Assembly: GCA_037965595.1 (NCBI GenBank)
Contig: CP150183.1
Location: 3,224,001-3,288,000, forward strand
Source of the DNA: Alkalihalobacillus sp. FSL W8-0930
GTDB taxonomy: Bacteria; Bacillota; Bacilli; Bacillales; Bacillaceae_D
Direction of reading: 5' to 3'
Length of the DNA stretch: 64,000 nt
Shown here: piece by piece, positions 24,768 to 34,153 of the stretch
Position numbering within the stretch: position 1 is the stretch's first letter
How the letters are laid out: each line of letters starts with the position of its first letter
Made by a program: the position numbers and the translations under genes
Notes under the pieces: generated by a model
What the model saw: the letters and a program-made list of their open reading frames with translations, nothing else
Told to the model about the DNA's origin: nothing
Database searches by the model: none

Positions 24768-24962
24768 TTACTGATCGGATTGATTCTTGTCTTGTTGTTT
24801 GGCTTCAAAGAGTTGGTAGGCAATCATTAGAAATAAACCGCCATAGATGCAGTATCTTACAACTGGTTCTCCGATTATAGAAATGACGTCTGCAAATTCT
24901 AGGATTCCCACTATGAGGATAAGGACTACTAATACGATTCTAGTTGTTGAAAGTTTTCGCAT
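24768..24962 (-). CDS. Small two-span membrane protein, 64 aa
   Basis: Two hydrophobic spans (about 8-28 and 38-52) with a short polar loop and a charged tail (KQQDKNQSDQ). The ATG is preceded by AAGGTGAGC. No recognised family. It has its own terminator and so is probably monocistronic. Confidence 0.65.
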   Translation of the reverse strand: MRKLSTTRIVLVVLILIVGILEFADVISIIGEPVVRYCIYGGLFLMIAYQLFEAKQQDKNQSDQ

Positions 24963-25143
24963 GTGCTCACCTTCTTTTTCTAGATATAGATCTATTCCCC
25001 ACTGACTTTTCAGTAAAACTAGAGATGGGATAAAGGACTTGAATTTGTTACAAAGATATAATAATAATTAATAATTTATGAATATGGTATGAGGAATTTA
25101 TTATAGATTAGACATAACAAGACCATTGGAGCGACTTACACCT

Positions 25144-25851
25144 ATGAACAACATCCTCTACTTAAAAAAAGCTCAAGTAACAAATGATCTAATTAGACCA
25201 AGGATTGTCTTACCAACACACGCAGTTTCAAAGAAGGAAAAAAGAAAGATGTTCCTGTTAGCGACTCTCCCTTTTTTACTATTTCTTCCTATATCCTTTC
25301 ATCTTTTCACTCAACAAGGAACACATGCTGCATTATTCGGGTTAGCATCTGTTAGCTCAATTATTATGTATACATATTTCTCAAACGCTGCCCATAACCA
25401 GCGAATGAAAACTTCACTTTTAGCCCACTCAGACGAGATCCTTTCAACAAGTACCATCCGATTTAAAAGTAGAAAAATCATGACTAAGTTAGGTCACTTT
25501 GATAGATACACAACATCAAGGAAGTGGGTAGTCATTACCGCAAAAGGCATTGAGAGTGTGATTCATGATCCTGTGAATGACCTGCTCTACATCAGTTACT
25601 CTGATCAACGCTTCATCTATGCGACAAATTATGAGAACCTAAAGAACTTTTTAGACGGATGGATTGATAAATCGCATCCCTTCTCGAATGACAATATTGA
25701 AGAGTTTATCGTCTTACATACACCATTTAGTAAAGTAAGATCAGCGTATGTTGAATTAAAGGACAGCCGTTCATTTATGGTTTATCCAAATTCAAAAGGA
25801 TACCCTGTTGTGACTGAGCAGACTCATAGTGATTTTATTCCATTAACCTAA
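25144..25851 (+). CDS. Uncharacterised membrane protein, 235 aa
   Basis: Two membrane spans near the N-terminus (about 40-75, FLLATLPFLLFLPIS then LFGLASVSSII) are followed by a cytoplasmic domain of about 150 residues with alternating strands (WVVITAKGIESVIHD, LLYISYSDQRFIYAT). This two-span plus PH-like layout recalls YcxB-type or bPH domain proteins, but I cannot confirm it. The ATG at 25144 has GGAG 13 bases before it; a TTG at 25126 is also possible. A terminator follows. Neighbours are unrelated. Confidence 0.65.
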   Translation: MNNILYLKKAQVTNDLIRPRIVLPTHAVSKKEKRKMFLLATLPFLLFLPISFHLFTQQGTHAALFGLASVSSIIMYTYFSNAAHNQRMKTSLLAHSDEILSTSTIRFKSRKIMTKLGHFDRYTTSRKWVVITAKGIESVIHDPVNDLLYISYSDQRFIYATNYENLKNFLDGWIDKSHPFSNDNIEEFIVLHTPFSKVRSAYVELKDSRSFMVYPNSKGYPVVTEQTHSDFIPLT

Positions 25852-25865
25852 AGACTAAAGACATA

Positions 25866-25900
25866 ACCTTCTTTTCCGTTGGAGAGGAAGTTTTTTTTAT
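25866..25900 (+). terminator. Terminator after the 25144 gene
   Basis: An imperfect stem AACCTTC...GAGGAAGTT ends in eight T on the plus strand. Confidence 0.7.
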
Positions 25901-26071
25901 TTATAAAGCTAGATAATATGCATAATTGCTTTAAAAAACAGCATGCATCTAAAAATTTACCTATACTTTTATAAAAAACAGGGTATACACCTAGTGCATT
26001 CTACCTAAACGAGGGAGCTTGAGAATTTGTATGAATAAAAATAAATGAGTTCATTGTCAAATTTTGTGCAA

Positions 26072-26098
26072 AAAATGTTTTTTAGATCAAGTCGATAC
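26072..26098 (+). promoter_or_regulatory. Possible sigma-D promoter of the soluble chemotaxis-type gene
   Basis: AAAA, 15 bases, then GTCGATAC, differing from GCCGATAT at two places, 36 bases before the start codon. Chemotaxis-type genes are usual sigma-D targets. Confidence 0.45.
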
Positions 26099-26133
26099 AT
26101 AAAGTAGATTGGCAATGAGAGGATGAACGAAAG

Positions 26134-26958
26134 ATGAATCAATTAGAGCGTTTAGTAGATTCGGCAGAGGATATTCAAACAGTGTTTGGTAAGGATATTC
26201 TCATAGCCATTACAGACCGTGAAAAGTTTCTTAAGTTTTTACCTAGTTCTGAAATTGACTTATATATTCCAGTGGGGAGCCCTATTGCAAAGGATGATCC
26301 TAATGCCCGGAAGGTTTTCGCTGGAGAGCATACAGCTGAGAACTTGCCGAAAGAGGTATATGGCGTCCCTGTATTTGTGCGCGCCTTTCCTGTTAAAGAT
26401 GAAACAGGTCAAGTGATTGGACAGTTCGCAGCAGTTCGTTCATTGGAATCAAAACGACAGCTTGATGAGTATATGCATACAATCGGTGGGATTATTGATG
26501 GCCTTCAAGAGGCTTCAAAGGTTGTCGCCGATCACTCAAACCAATTAGCTCAATCAAGTGAACAGATTTCGCACCAATCGACTCAGTCATTAACGTTGAC
26601 AAATCAAACCGTTGTATCAGCAGAAGAAATCACAAACATCCAACGCCAGACGAAGGTGCTGGGCTTAAATGCATCCATCGAAGCGGCTCGAGCTGGAGAA
26701 GCCGGAGCAGGGTTTGCCGTTGTTGCAGGAGAAGTACGAAAGCTATCGGATGAAACAACAAAAACAACCGGTAAAATCAATGAATCTCTCGTAGATATAC
26801 AGAGTCACATGGAGGCACTTGTGTCGAGAGTAGGTAAAATTAAGCAGGCATCTGTTGAGCAGTCAGGACTCGTCACTGACTTTAGCCAGCTGATTAATGA
26901 CCTTGAGCAGGTGAGTTCAGAGATGAAATCTTATTTTGAGAAAGTGAGTGCGAACTAG
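26134..26958 (+). CDS. Soluble methyl-accepting chemotaxis-type signalling protein (YfmS-like)
   Basis: A 274-residue cytoplasmic receptor without membrane spans. Residues 1-115 form a sensor domain seen in YfmS-type proteins ([32 protein letters not shown]); 125-270 is a short signalling coiled coil containing the CheA/CheW-binding hairpin tip ([28 protein letters not shown]). B. subtilis YfmS has the same design and 286 residues. It likely modulates CheA activity in response to an internal signal. A candidate sigma-D promoter precedes it and a terminator follows. Confidence 0.88.
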   Translation: MNQLERLVDSAEDIQTVFGKDILIAITDREKFLKFLPSSEIDLYIPVGSPIAKDDPNARKVFAGEHTAENLPKEVYGVPVFVRAFPVKDETGQVIGQFAAVRSLESKRQLDEYMHTIGGIIDGLQEASKVVADHSNQLAQSSEQISHQSTQSLTLTNQTVVSAEEITNIQRQTKVLGLNASIEAARAGEAGAGFAVVAGEVRKLSDETTKTTGKINESLVDIQSHMEALVSRVGKIKQASVEQSGLVTDFSQLINDLEQVSSEMKSYFEKVSAN

Positions 26959-26967
26959 ATGAGGTGG

Positions 26968-27001
26968 GCCTTCTCTCCGTTGTGGGGAGGGGGGTTTTTT
27001 T
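26968..27001 (+). terminator. Terminator after the YfmS-like gene
   Basis: CCTTCTCTCC pairs with GGGGAGGGGGG, then seven T on the plus strand. Confidence 0.7.
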
Positions 27002-27030
27002 GTGGTTGGGGTAGGTAAGATGAGGTGAGG

Positions 27031-27220
27031 ATTTTGAGCAATGAGCATTTCTCGTTTGCCTTCGATTTTGAGCGTTTCTAGCTTTTTTGAGCGGAGAGGC
27101 TTCGGTTTTGCTCATTTCTAGCTTTTTTGAGCAGAGTGCCTTCTTTTTTGCGCATTTCTTCCTTTTTTGAGCGGAGAGCTTTCGATTTTGAGCATTTCTT
27201 GCTTTTTTGGGCGGAGCCCA
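27031..27220. repeat. 40-bp tandem array with two ttttgagc words per unit
   Basis: Four consecutive units of exactly 40 bp fill 27061-27220, each beginning ttc[g/t].ttttg and containing a second ttttttgagc about 20 bases later; a partial copy precedes. There is no consistent reading frame. It occupies part of the spacer between the YfmS-like gene and the phn operon. Confidence 0.8.
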
Positions 27221-27338
27221 CTCTCAACTCAGCTTGCGCCAACGTCCTTATTCCCTCGCACTCCAAACTCAAAAAGCCACAACCATCTCTCACAAAAGGT
27301 TTTTATCGCTAAAAACAAAACGTGAAGGAGAAATGGTC

Positions 27339-27416
27339 ATGACTTACATTCAGTATAGACTACGTGCGTTCATTCTATACATCTCGCATTCTATTAATTT
27401 TAATCTCTTAGTTTAA
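27339..27416 (+). CDS. Possible 25-aa peptide
   Basis: AAGGAG precedes an ATG by eight bases and 25 codons follow (MTYIQYRLRAFIL...). Nothing else supports expression; it may be the remnant of a gene start between two repeat arrays. Confidence 0.2.
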   Translation: MTYIQYRLRAFILYISHSINFNLLV

Positions 27417-27454
27417 GCATTTTGGCATACGCATTGCTCATCCCCGCGCACTTC

Positions 27455-27720
27455 ACATCCATCTCGCGCACATCCTCCTCATTCCCGCGCATTTTCACCC
27501 CAACTCGCGCACTCCACTCTCATTCCCGCGCACTTTCACCCTCACTCGCGCACCTCACCCTCATTCCCGCGCACTTTCATTCCCACTCGCGCACCTCACC
27601 CTCATTCCCGCGCACTTTCACTTCATCTCGCGCACCTCACCCCCATTCCCGCGCACTTTCATTCCCACTCGCGCACCTCCTCTCGCGCTCCCATACCTCA
27701 TTCCCGCGCACCCACTCCGC
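27455..27720. repeat. 41-bp tandem array with the word cgcgcac every 20-21 bp
   Basis: About six units of 41 bp, alternating ctcgcgcac and tcccgcgcac, run towards the end of the phn operon. The composition (C-rich on the plus strand) differs sharply from its surroundings. Open frames here are by-products of the repeat. Confidence 0.8.
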
Positions 27721-27762
27721 ACTCCCCCATACCCCACATCCTGCTCCCACCCACAAAACAAT

Positions 27763-27785
27763 AAAAAACCCCGCACCAGCGGGGT
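27763..27785 (-). terminator. Terminator of the phn operon
   Basis: The ACCCCGC/GCGGGGT stem with a four-base loop is followed by six T on the minus strand, 42 bases after phnE2. Confidence 0.9.
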
Positions 27786-27826
27786 CCCCTTCTTCATCTT
27801 CATCTTCAACCCTATCTCCCTCACCT

Positions 27827-28672
27827 TCAACTCACCTTCGTCGGAAAATACCTCCGCTTCAGCCTCGTTGAAGTAAGCTCCAACAACACAGCCACGATCA
27901 GTATCGCGTACGTAATGAACCCGACTTCCCTCAGATCAAAGTAAAAGCCTGATGCCATAAACAGCTCGAACCCAATTCCGCCGGCTCCGGCTGCGGCGCC
28001 CATGGCGACGGCGACGCCGAAGTTGATTTCGAAGCGGAGGAAGGTCCATGAGAGCAGGTAGGTGAAGGTCTGCGGCAGGACGGCGTGGGTGACGGTTTGC
28101 CACCAGCCGGCGCCGGTTGCGCGCAGGGCTTCGATCATGCCTTTGTCTACTTCTTCAAAGGATTCGGAGAACACTTTGACGAGGTAGGCGACGGAGTGGA
28201 AGAGCATTCCGAGTATGGCCGCGGCGCTTCCGAGTCCTGCAGCGATCGCGAAGATGAGCACCCAGAGTACGGTGGGCACGGCGCGAATGAATGCGACGAA
28301 CACTTTGATGAGCTGGGCGACCCATTTTACAGAGAGGTTATCGGCTGACCAGAGTGCAAGAAACAGCGCAATGACGGCTCCGATTACGGTGGAGAGCAAG
28401 GCCAAGGCGAGTGTTTGCACAACTTGGTAGGCAGCGTGGCCCCAGCCGAAATGACTTAGGCCTGGCTGGAGGAACATCGTTTTCAGGTTGCTCGCTGTTT
28501 CGGTGACCGCACGCACGAACTCAAATCCTCTATAGTCAAAAAAGAAGAAGGCGAGAATCGTTAATAGTCCCAGTACACCGATCGTCCACTGCAAGACGCG
28601 GTCCACTTTGTTTCCAACTTTGATATTAATTTTGCCAACACGCGTGCGTTTAATATGTTCGGAGGCGATCAT
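27827..28672 (-). CDS. phnE: Phosphonate ABC transporter, permease PhnE2
   Basis: A 281-residue inner-membrane permease with about six spans. The cytoplasmic coupling loop of ABC permeases is visible as EALRATGAGWWQTVTHAVLPQ (EAA motif, read in two parts: EALRATGAG and VTHAVLPQ). It pairs with the second permease encoded just upstream; its ATG overlaps that stop by four bases (ATGA). With PhnC and PhnD it imports phosphonates or related phosphorus compounds. It is the last gene of the twelve-gene operon, followed by a terminator. Confidence 0.93.
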   Translation of the reverse strand: MIASEHIKRTRVGKINIKVGNKVDRVLQWTIGVLGLLTILAFFFFDYRGFEFVRAVTETASNLKTMFLQPGLSHFGWGHAAYQVVQTLALALLSTVIGAVIALFLALWSADNLSVKWVAQLIKVFVAFIRAVPTVLWVLIFAIAAGLGSAAAILGMLFHSVAYLVKVFSESFEEVDKGMIEALRATGAGWWQTVTHAVLPQTFTYLLSWTFLRFEINFGVAVAMGAAAGAGGIGFELFMASGFYFDLREVGFITYAILIVAVLLELTSTRLKRRYFPTKVS

Positions 28673-29466
28673 AGTATCACCTTCCTAACTTTATTCGATG
28701 TGAGTTCAATACAGATAACGGTAATAATGATTAGCATCGTAATTAAGGTAACAGTTTGATAGTCGAGCATTTTGTAATAGAGATCAAATGAGTAACCGAT
28801 GCCAGTCCCAGTTAGTAATCCGACCAGTGTGGCGCTGCGAATATTAGTTTCGATCATAAAGAGAATCCAGCTGACCATTTGCGGTAATGTTTGTGGCATC
28901 ACTGCTTTGCCAACCACTTGGAAGTAGGTTGCGCCTGTGGCTGTGAGTGCTTCATATGCACTAAGTCCGGCTTCATCAATGACTTCGATAAAGGCACGAG
29001 TCAACAGTCCAACCGTTCCGATAAAAAGAGCTAGAAATCCTGTGATCGAATTTTGTCCAAATGATAGTAACAGAATGAGTGCCCATGCGACCACTGGGAT
29101 GTTCCTTGCAACCGAAGCAACAAAGCGAGCGAAACCGCTTAGCAGGGTGTTGCTTGAGGTTGTATTGGACCCGGCAATCCCTAGAAAAAAAGCGACTACT
29201 GCCGCGATTGTTGTAGCTGCAATCGACATGAGAATTGTCTCGATTAAGCGATCAAGGATGCCCGGCAAGCGCTCGAGTGTTTCACTTGTGATCCAGAGAT
29301 TTTCAATGATCCACATAAATGCTGCGGGGATGGTCGTAAATCCTTCAATGAAATTAAAGGCGGTGAGATGAGCGGAAAGCCATGTGATCCCAATAATGAT
29401 CAGGAAGAACGTAAGGCTTTTCCACTTCCGCCGTTTAAATTGTTGCTCATTCACCAACACACACAT
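28669..29466 (-). CDS. phnE: Phosphonate ABC transporter, permease PhnE1
   Basis: A 265-residue permease of the same family as its downstream neighbour, with about six spans and an EAA-type loop (YEALTATGATYFQVVGKAV). Two different PhnE proteins normally form a heterodimer in Gram-positive systems. The ATG at 29466 lies directly on AAGG, whereas GTG at 29454 has AAGGA nine bases upstream, so the true start may be four codons in. It follows phnC by two bases. Confidence 0.92.
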   Translation of the reverse strand: MCVLVNEQQFKRRKWKSLTFFLIIIGITWLSAHLTAFNFIEGFTTIPAAFMWIIENLWITSETLERLPGILDRLIETILMSIAATTIAAVVAFFLGIAGSNTTSSNTLLSGFARFVASVARNIPVVAWALILLLSFGQNSITGFLALFIGTVGLLTRAFIEVIDEAGLSAYEALTATGATYFQVVGKAVMPQTLPQMVSWILFMIETNIRSATLVGLLTGTGIGYSFDLYYKMLDYQTVTLITMLIIITVICIELTSNKVRKVIL

Positions 29467-29468
29467 CC

Positions 29469-30233
29469 TTACCCTGTGATTAACTCTTTTGTATCCATCC
29501 CGTACACATCACTAATGAAGCTTTGCGTGAGCTGGATAGGCGAACCTTCAAACACCAGTTTTCCACTGTTTAAGCCAATGACCCGGTCGGAGTAGCTTTG
29601 CGCGACATCCACCTGATGCAGATTGACGATACATGTAATGCCCATTTCTTCCGTGATCAGTTTTAAATAATCCATAATCACCTTAGAGGAATGAGGGTCT
29701 AAGGAAGCAATCGGCTCATCACAGAGAATGAGCTTTGGATTTTGTACAAGCGCACGACAGATTCCCACTCGCTGCTGCTGCCCTCCACTTAGCTGATCAC
29801 AACGCTTGTACGCGTGCTCCTCAATGCCGAGCTTTTGCAGCAAATAAAAGGCGCGCTCTTTTTCTTCTTCGGTGAAAATGCCTAGCACTCCTTTGAGCGT
29901 GGACTTATAACCAAAGCGTCCGTGCAGAACATTTTCAATGACTGTCAGTCTCGGAACTAAATTATAGTGCTGGAACACCATACCGATGTCCGTTCTTGTT
30001 TTACGCAGATCTTTGCGATTTAGTGCGCGAATGTCTTTTGAATCAAAGGTAATGTCGCCGGCGTCCGCTTCTATTAAACGGTTTAGGCAACGGAGAAGTG
30101 TAGACTTCCCCGCGCCAGAAGGTCCGATCACAGATAGGAACTCTCCCGCCTTTGCCTGAAATTGTATATCATCTAAAACGGTTATATTAGCTTGGTAAGA
30201 TTTACGAAGTCCTTTTACATCTAAGAGAACCAC
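29469..30233 (-). CDS. phnC: Phosphonate ABC transporter, ATPase PhnC
   Basis: A 254-residue cytoplasmic ATPase that drives phosphonate import. Walker A is GPSGAGKST, the ABC signature LSGGQQQR, Walker B LILCDEP, with the switch His in VNLHQVD. It starts at GTG with GGGAGTG eight bases before. Its place between phnD and the two phnE genes fixes the substrate class. Confidence 0.95.
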   Translation of the reverse strand: MVLLDVKGLRKSYQANITVLDDIQFQAKAGEFLSVIGPSGAGKSTLLRCLNRLIEADAGDITFDSKDIRALNRKDLRKTRTDIGMVFQHYNLVPRLTVIENVLHGRFGYKSTLKGVLGIFTEEEKERAFYLLQKLGIEEHAYKRCDQLSGGQQQRVGICRALVQNPKLILCDEPIASLDPHSSKVIMDYLKLITEEMGITCIVNLHQVDVAQSYSDRVIGLNSGKLVFEGSPIQLTQSFISDVYGMDTKELITG

Positions 30234-30249
30234 TGATTGTCACTCCCTT

Positions 30250-31296
30250 TTACTTGTTTGATAACTCGCGAATCGGGTTAAACCAGTCATCCTCTACAGG
30301 AAGAAAGCGTTCGTTTTCTGTTTTGAAAAATAGTGCAGATTCCTCAGAGTCTTCTGGAACAAAAATTTCTTCGTTGTCCGCTACCTCGTCCGTTGAAAAG
30401 AACTCTTGCAGCTTGTTAAATGTTTCTTCTCCAAGCATGTCGATGTTCGCAACAAATGGTGCGTTAAGAACTGGAGTGACACTGATTAATACAAATTCGC
30501 TACCTGCTACGGTGTTAAACGGCTCAGCAGCATCGTCTTTTACTTTGTAAACTGATCCCGGACGATTATCTTCGCCTTCAACAAGCTCTACATAGTTCTC
30601 TACACATGAATCACAGAACGCCGCAACGTCAGCGTTTCCATTTAATAGATTTACAGCAGATCCTTGGTGAGAGTTGCCGAATAGAACTTGAGAAAACAGT
30701 GCTCCGCCTTCCATCAGGTCTTCCTCGCTTAAATCTTTATCTTCAAATTGAGCCATGATTCCAGATGCAGGCACCTTGAATCCTGAAGTGGAACTGTTTG
30801 ATACGAAAGACATTGTCTTATCTTCAAGCTCATCTAAATTGTATTCTTCTCCATCTTTCCATGCGTCCTCGTCATCTACATTGACTGCAAGCCAGCTGTA
30901 GTAAACCGCATCGTCGATTGTACCGGATGAACCAGATTGAACGACAAGTGGCTGAATAGAATCACTGCGATCATTGGCCTCTATGTATCCTTGTGCGCCC
31001 ATGAATGCCATTTCCGCGTTATCGTTAACAAGCGTCTCAATGGCAATCGCATAGTCCGTTGTTAGTTGGTGATTCACTTCACGTCCTGTGGCTTCTTCAA
31101 TAATCGCGCCAATAGCGTCGCGTGATGAAGTCATGTCTTGTCCAGATTCATTTGGGTACCACACAAAGTTAATCGGATCATCATTGTCTGTACTTGCTGA
31201 CGCTGATGTGCCGCCTCCTTCATCTCCATCCGAACAAGCTACGAGTCCTGCTGTTAACATTGCAACTGCTGCTAAACCAAATCTCTTTCTAAACAC
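30250..31296 (-). CDS. phnD: Phosphonate-binding lipoprotein PhnD
   Basis: A 348-residue extracellular binding protein held by a lipid anchor: signal peptide with lipobox LVAC (Cys 21), then an acidic linker. Typical PhnD features follow: FVWYPNESG near the start of the mature part, YAIAIETLVNDNAEMAFMG, SNSSTSGFKVP and AVNLLNGNADVAAFCD. It captures phosphonates for PhnCE. It is the first transporter gene, separated by 94 bp from the PHP gene upstream. Confidence 0.94.
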   Translation of the reverse strand: MFRKRFGLAAVAMLTAGLVACSDGDEGGGTSASASTDNDDPINFVWYPNESGQDMTSSRDAIGAIIEEATGREVNHQLTTDYAIAIETLVNDNAEMAFMGAQGYIEANDRSDSIQPLVVQSGSSGTIDDAVYYSWLAVNVDDEDAWKDGEEYNLDELEDKTMSFVSNSSTSGFKVPASGIMAQFEDKDLSEEDLMEGGALFSQVLFGNSHQGSAVNLLNGNADVAAFCDSCVENYVELVEGEDNRPGSVYKVKDDAAEPFNTVAGSEFVLISVTPVLNAPFVANIDMLGEETFNKLQEFFSTDEVADNEEIFVPEDSEESALFFKTENERFLPVEDDWFNPIRELSNK

Positions 31297-31390
31297 GTTT
31301 CATCCACCCTTCGATCAATCGTTTTTTGGCCATGCTATTTGCCACTTCATTTAACCATAATTTTCTTCGTCCTATTGGAAATTTACTTAA

Positions 31391-32236
31391 TTACCAATGT
31401 TCTTTCATCTTACGTTTACAAAGTTGAAGAAAACGGTCATCGTTCGACAAATTGGACGCCTCACTTCCGATCGTAACAGGGGTGCCAAAGGAGCCGTGGT
31501 AATCCGATCCTCCGGTTAAAAGTAGATCGTAGTCGCGTGCAAGCTCATCAATTTCCGCATGGTCTGTGGAGGAGTGATCAGGGTGATTTCGCTCCACCCC
31601 GTCAAGCCCAATTTCCACAAGCTCTGGGATCAGGTCATAGGAATCAAGCTGCCCGGGATGAGCAACAACGGCTAGTCCGCCGTCCTCTTTAATCGCACGA
31701 ACCGCGTCAAAGGCGTCAGCGTAGATGATGTCACCTGCCGCGGGACCATCTCCTTTAAAAAGAGAGCGGTAAAGAGTTTGGTAGGAGGGGGAGGAAAATG
31801 GGGCGTCTGTGAGGTGTGCCATGATGTGCTGTTTGTAGATGGTTTCACTTGGAAGAGCGAGGCGCGCGACCTGCTTATGTTCAACCGAATAACCCGCCTC
31901 GGCAATCCGCTCCATTTGCCACAATGAATGGGCATGACGACGGTCTAACAAGGGCTGGCACAACGCCTGAATTGCAGATGCCGCCACGCTGAACGCATAG
32001 CCCAGCACGTGCACTTTCCGGTTGCGCTTAAAGTCATATGCCGAGATTTCAATGCCCGAAATGACTTCAATCCCAACCCTCCGACCACGCTCAATCGCCT
32101 CCCAAACCCCAGCGACCGTGTCGTGGTCCACAAAGCTCAGGTGCGTAACCCCCTGCTGCTGTGCCTGATTCAGTACCTCTTCTACGGAATCAGAACCATC
32201 CGAATAATGGCTGTGAACGTGGAGGTCTGCCTTCAT
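31391..32236 (-). CDS. PHP-domain phosphoesterase of the C-P lyase operon
   Basis: A 281-residue metal-dependent phosphoesterase. Metal-ligand motifs of the PHP fold are all present: HVHSHYSDG, FVDHDT, GIEISA, VVAHPG and GGSDYHG. In some C-P lyase operons a PHP protein (PhnPP, studied from Eggerthella) hydrolyses 5-phosphoribosyl 1,2-cyclic phosphate instead of PhnP; the lack of phnP here makes that role likely. The ATG at 32236 shares a base with the phnL stop (TGATG). It lies between the catalytic genes and the transporter genes. Confidence 0.88.
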   Translation of the reverse strand: MKADLHVHSHYSDGSDSVEEVLNQAQQQGVTHLSFVDHDTVAGVWEAIERGRRVGIEVISGIEISAYDFKRNRKVHVLGYAFSVAASAIQALCQPLLDRRHAHSLWQMERIAEAGYSVEHKQVARLALPSETIYKQHIMAHLTDAPFSSPSYQTLYRSLFKGDGPAAGDIIYADAFDAVRAIKEDGGLAVVAHPGQLDSYDLIPELVEIGLDGVERNHPDHSSTDHAEIDELARDYDLLLTGGSDYHGSFGTPVTIGSEASNLSNDDRFLQLCKRKMKEHW

Positions 32237-32943
32237 CACAGCGCCCCCACCCTTTCGCTCATATCAAACACGCGATCACATAAGCCGTCCATGAACTCTA
32301 GGTCATGAAAAATCCCAACTAAAGTCGTTCCACCGAGCTTAAGCTTTTGCAACAGCTCCCGCACCCGTGCTTTTGATGCTTCGTCCAAGCTTGCGGTTGG
32401 TTCATCAAGCAGGAGCAGTCTCGGCTTCTTCACCGATGCAATCGCAATGTTTAAGCGCAGCTTCTCGCCCCCGGAAAAGGTATTCGGGTATGTGTGCCAA
32501 AGCTTTTCGTCGAGTTCAAAATGCTGGAGCACCGAGGTAGCTTCCTCGGCTGCCACTTCCGCCGATTCCCCCATTTCAAGCAGAGACTGCTGCACAAGCT
32601 CAAGCGAGGTCGTCCGCGGCATCACGGATAAAAATTGTGACACATAGCCAATTTCATGCTTACGTAAATAAATGATCTCCTGTTCGGTCGCTTGGCTTAA
32701 GTCGAGGAGACCAAACGCCTCTGAATCAAACCAAATTTCGCCTTCATCTGGCAAATACGTTCGGTACAAACTTTTTAATATAGTTGATTTCCCGCTGCCG
32801 GACTTCCCGGTAATGCCAAGAAACTCACCCTTTTCCACAGAAAAATCAATACCACGAACCGCTTGAATGGTCTGCTGTAAATGCGAGATGCCAAATGTTT
32901 TACCAAATCCTTCAACGTGTAAAAGGGGTGTCGTCATACTCAC
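32236..32943 (-). CDS. phnL: C-P lyase subunit/ATPase PhnL
   Basis: A 235-residue ABC-type ATPase, not a transporter partner but a component associated with the C-P lyase core and triphosphate synthase step. Walker A is TGKSGSGKSTI, the signature FSGGEKLRL, Walker B LLLLDEPTASLD. The start is GTG 32943 overlapping the phnM stop (GTGA), with ATG 32937 as an alternative. PhnI with PhnG, PhnH and PhnL makes the ribose-phosphonate intermediate in E. coli. Confidence 0.93.
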   Translation of the reverse strand: MSMTTPLLHVEGFGKTFGISHLQQTIQAVRGIDFSVEKGEFLGITGKSGSGKSTILKSLYRTYLPDEGEIWFDSEAFGLLDLSQATEQEIIYLRKHEIGYVSQFLSVMPRTTSLELVQQSLLEMGESAEVAAEEATSVLQHFELDEKLWHTYPNTFSGGEKLRLNIAIASVKKPRLLLLDEPTASLDEASKARVRELLQKLKLGGTTLVGIFHDLEFMDGLCDRVFDMSERVGAL

Positions 32944-34139
32944 ACCTCACTCAACGTTGTGCGCGGGTTGTAATACGTTTGCGACGTCACTTGGCCCCGG
33001 ACGATAGCGGTCGTAACAGTTGGGTGACCATCCGCCAATTTTTCAATAATCAACAGATCCGCCCTGAGACCCGGCTTAATCGTGCCAATCTCATGCTCCA
33101 TCCCAACAGCTTTTGCTGGATTCCTTGTTACGAGGTGGAATGCCTTATGAAGTTCTAACCCATATTGTTCATGTAACGTAAACACCGCATGAAGCAGGGC
33201 AGACGGGTAGTAATCGCTACACAAAATATCCGCGCATCCTTCTTGAATCGCAGTCGCAGCCGAGAGATTACCAGAGTGCGAGCCACCGAGCAGGATGTTT
33301 GGCGCGCCAACAACAATGTGCAAGTCGCACTCTTTTGCCTTTTTCGCCACATCTAGCGTAATAGGGAACTCACTAATCGTGGTGCCAATTTCCTTTACGA
33401 GGTCAATCTTTTGCACATCATCATCGTCGTGAGAAGCCACACGAATATCATGCTCGCGGGCAAATTCTGACACTTCTTTTAGTCGCTCAAGCGTCAGCAC
33501 CGGCGTCTGCAAACGCTCCTCCACAATCGAATGCACCTCTTCATCTGTAAGGTCGCGGTAGCCTTTTAATGTATCGCGGTACACCTCAAGATCCCGGTAC
33601 TGCCCCTGGCCCGGGGTGTGATCCATAAAGGAAAGCAAGTGAACCTTCCCGTCTTGAATGTTCTGTTTCAACCGGTCCACTTCATCCAGATTATCAATCT
33701 CAAAACGCGCATGAAGTCGGTGATGAATCAACGTTTCTCGCTCATGAGTCTGATGAATCGCATCAATTAATCGTTGGACATTTTCCGGATAGCGCATCGG
33801 CTTATGTGTGAACACGTCCTCACGATATAAGGAAAGGGAGTGATACATCGTTGTAATGCCATTCCCGATTAAAATTCGCTCCGCTTCGCGTAAGCTCATA
33901 TGAACATCCATCATACTCGTTGGACGTGGCGAAACAATCGACTCAATGTAATCCGAGTGAATGTCTATAAAACCAGGCGTAATGTAGCCGCCTTGCGCAT
34001 CAATCCACTCATCAGTTGGGTCGTGAACAAGCTCTGAGGCAGGGATCACATCCAGAATTTCATCCCCATTTACCAAAACTGCAAATCCTTCAAGAATCGT
34101 TTCCTCTAGCACTAGCTTTCCGTTATGAATCACAAGCAT
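32940..34139 (-). CDS. phnM: Ribose-triphosphonate pyrophosphohydrolase PhnM
   Basis: A 399-residue amidohydrolase that removes pyrophosphate from 5-triphosphoribosyl-1-phosphonate. Seen: TPGFIDIHSDYIE with the first metal ligands, SFMDHTPGQGQ (characteristic of PhnM), ASHDDD and SDYYPSALL. The starting ATG has AAAGGGGG upstream. It lies between phnK and phnL rather than after phnL as in E. coli. Confidence 0.95.
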   Translation of the reverse strand: MLVIHNGKLVLEETILEGFAVLVNGDEILDVIPASELVHDPTDEWIDAQGGYITPGFIDIHSDYIESIVSPRPTSMMDVHMSLREAERILIGNGITTMYHSLSLYREDVFTHKPMRYPENVQRLIDAIHQTHERETLIHHRLHARFEIDNLDEVDRLKQNIQDGKVHLLSFMDHTPGQGQYRDLEVYRDTLKGYRDLTDEEVHSIVEERLQTPVLTLERLKEVSEFAREHDIRVASHDDDDVQKIDLVKEIGTTISEFPITLDVAKKAKECDLHIVVGAPNILLGGSHSGNLSAATAIQEGCADILCSDYYPSALLHAVFTLHEQYGLELHKAFHLVTRNPAKAVGMEHEIGTIKPGLRADLLIIEKLADGHPTVTTAIVRGQVTSQTYYNPRTTLSEV

Positions 34140-34153
34140 ATCGCTGCCCCCTT

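Noticed and set aside
27422..27871. Open frame of 149 codons rich in Ser, His and Pro
   Set aside because: It consists of the 41-bp array read in one frame, lacks a ribosome site and runs antisense into the phn operon terminator and phnE2.
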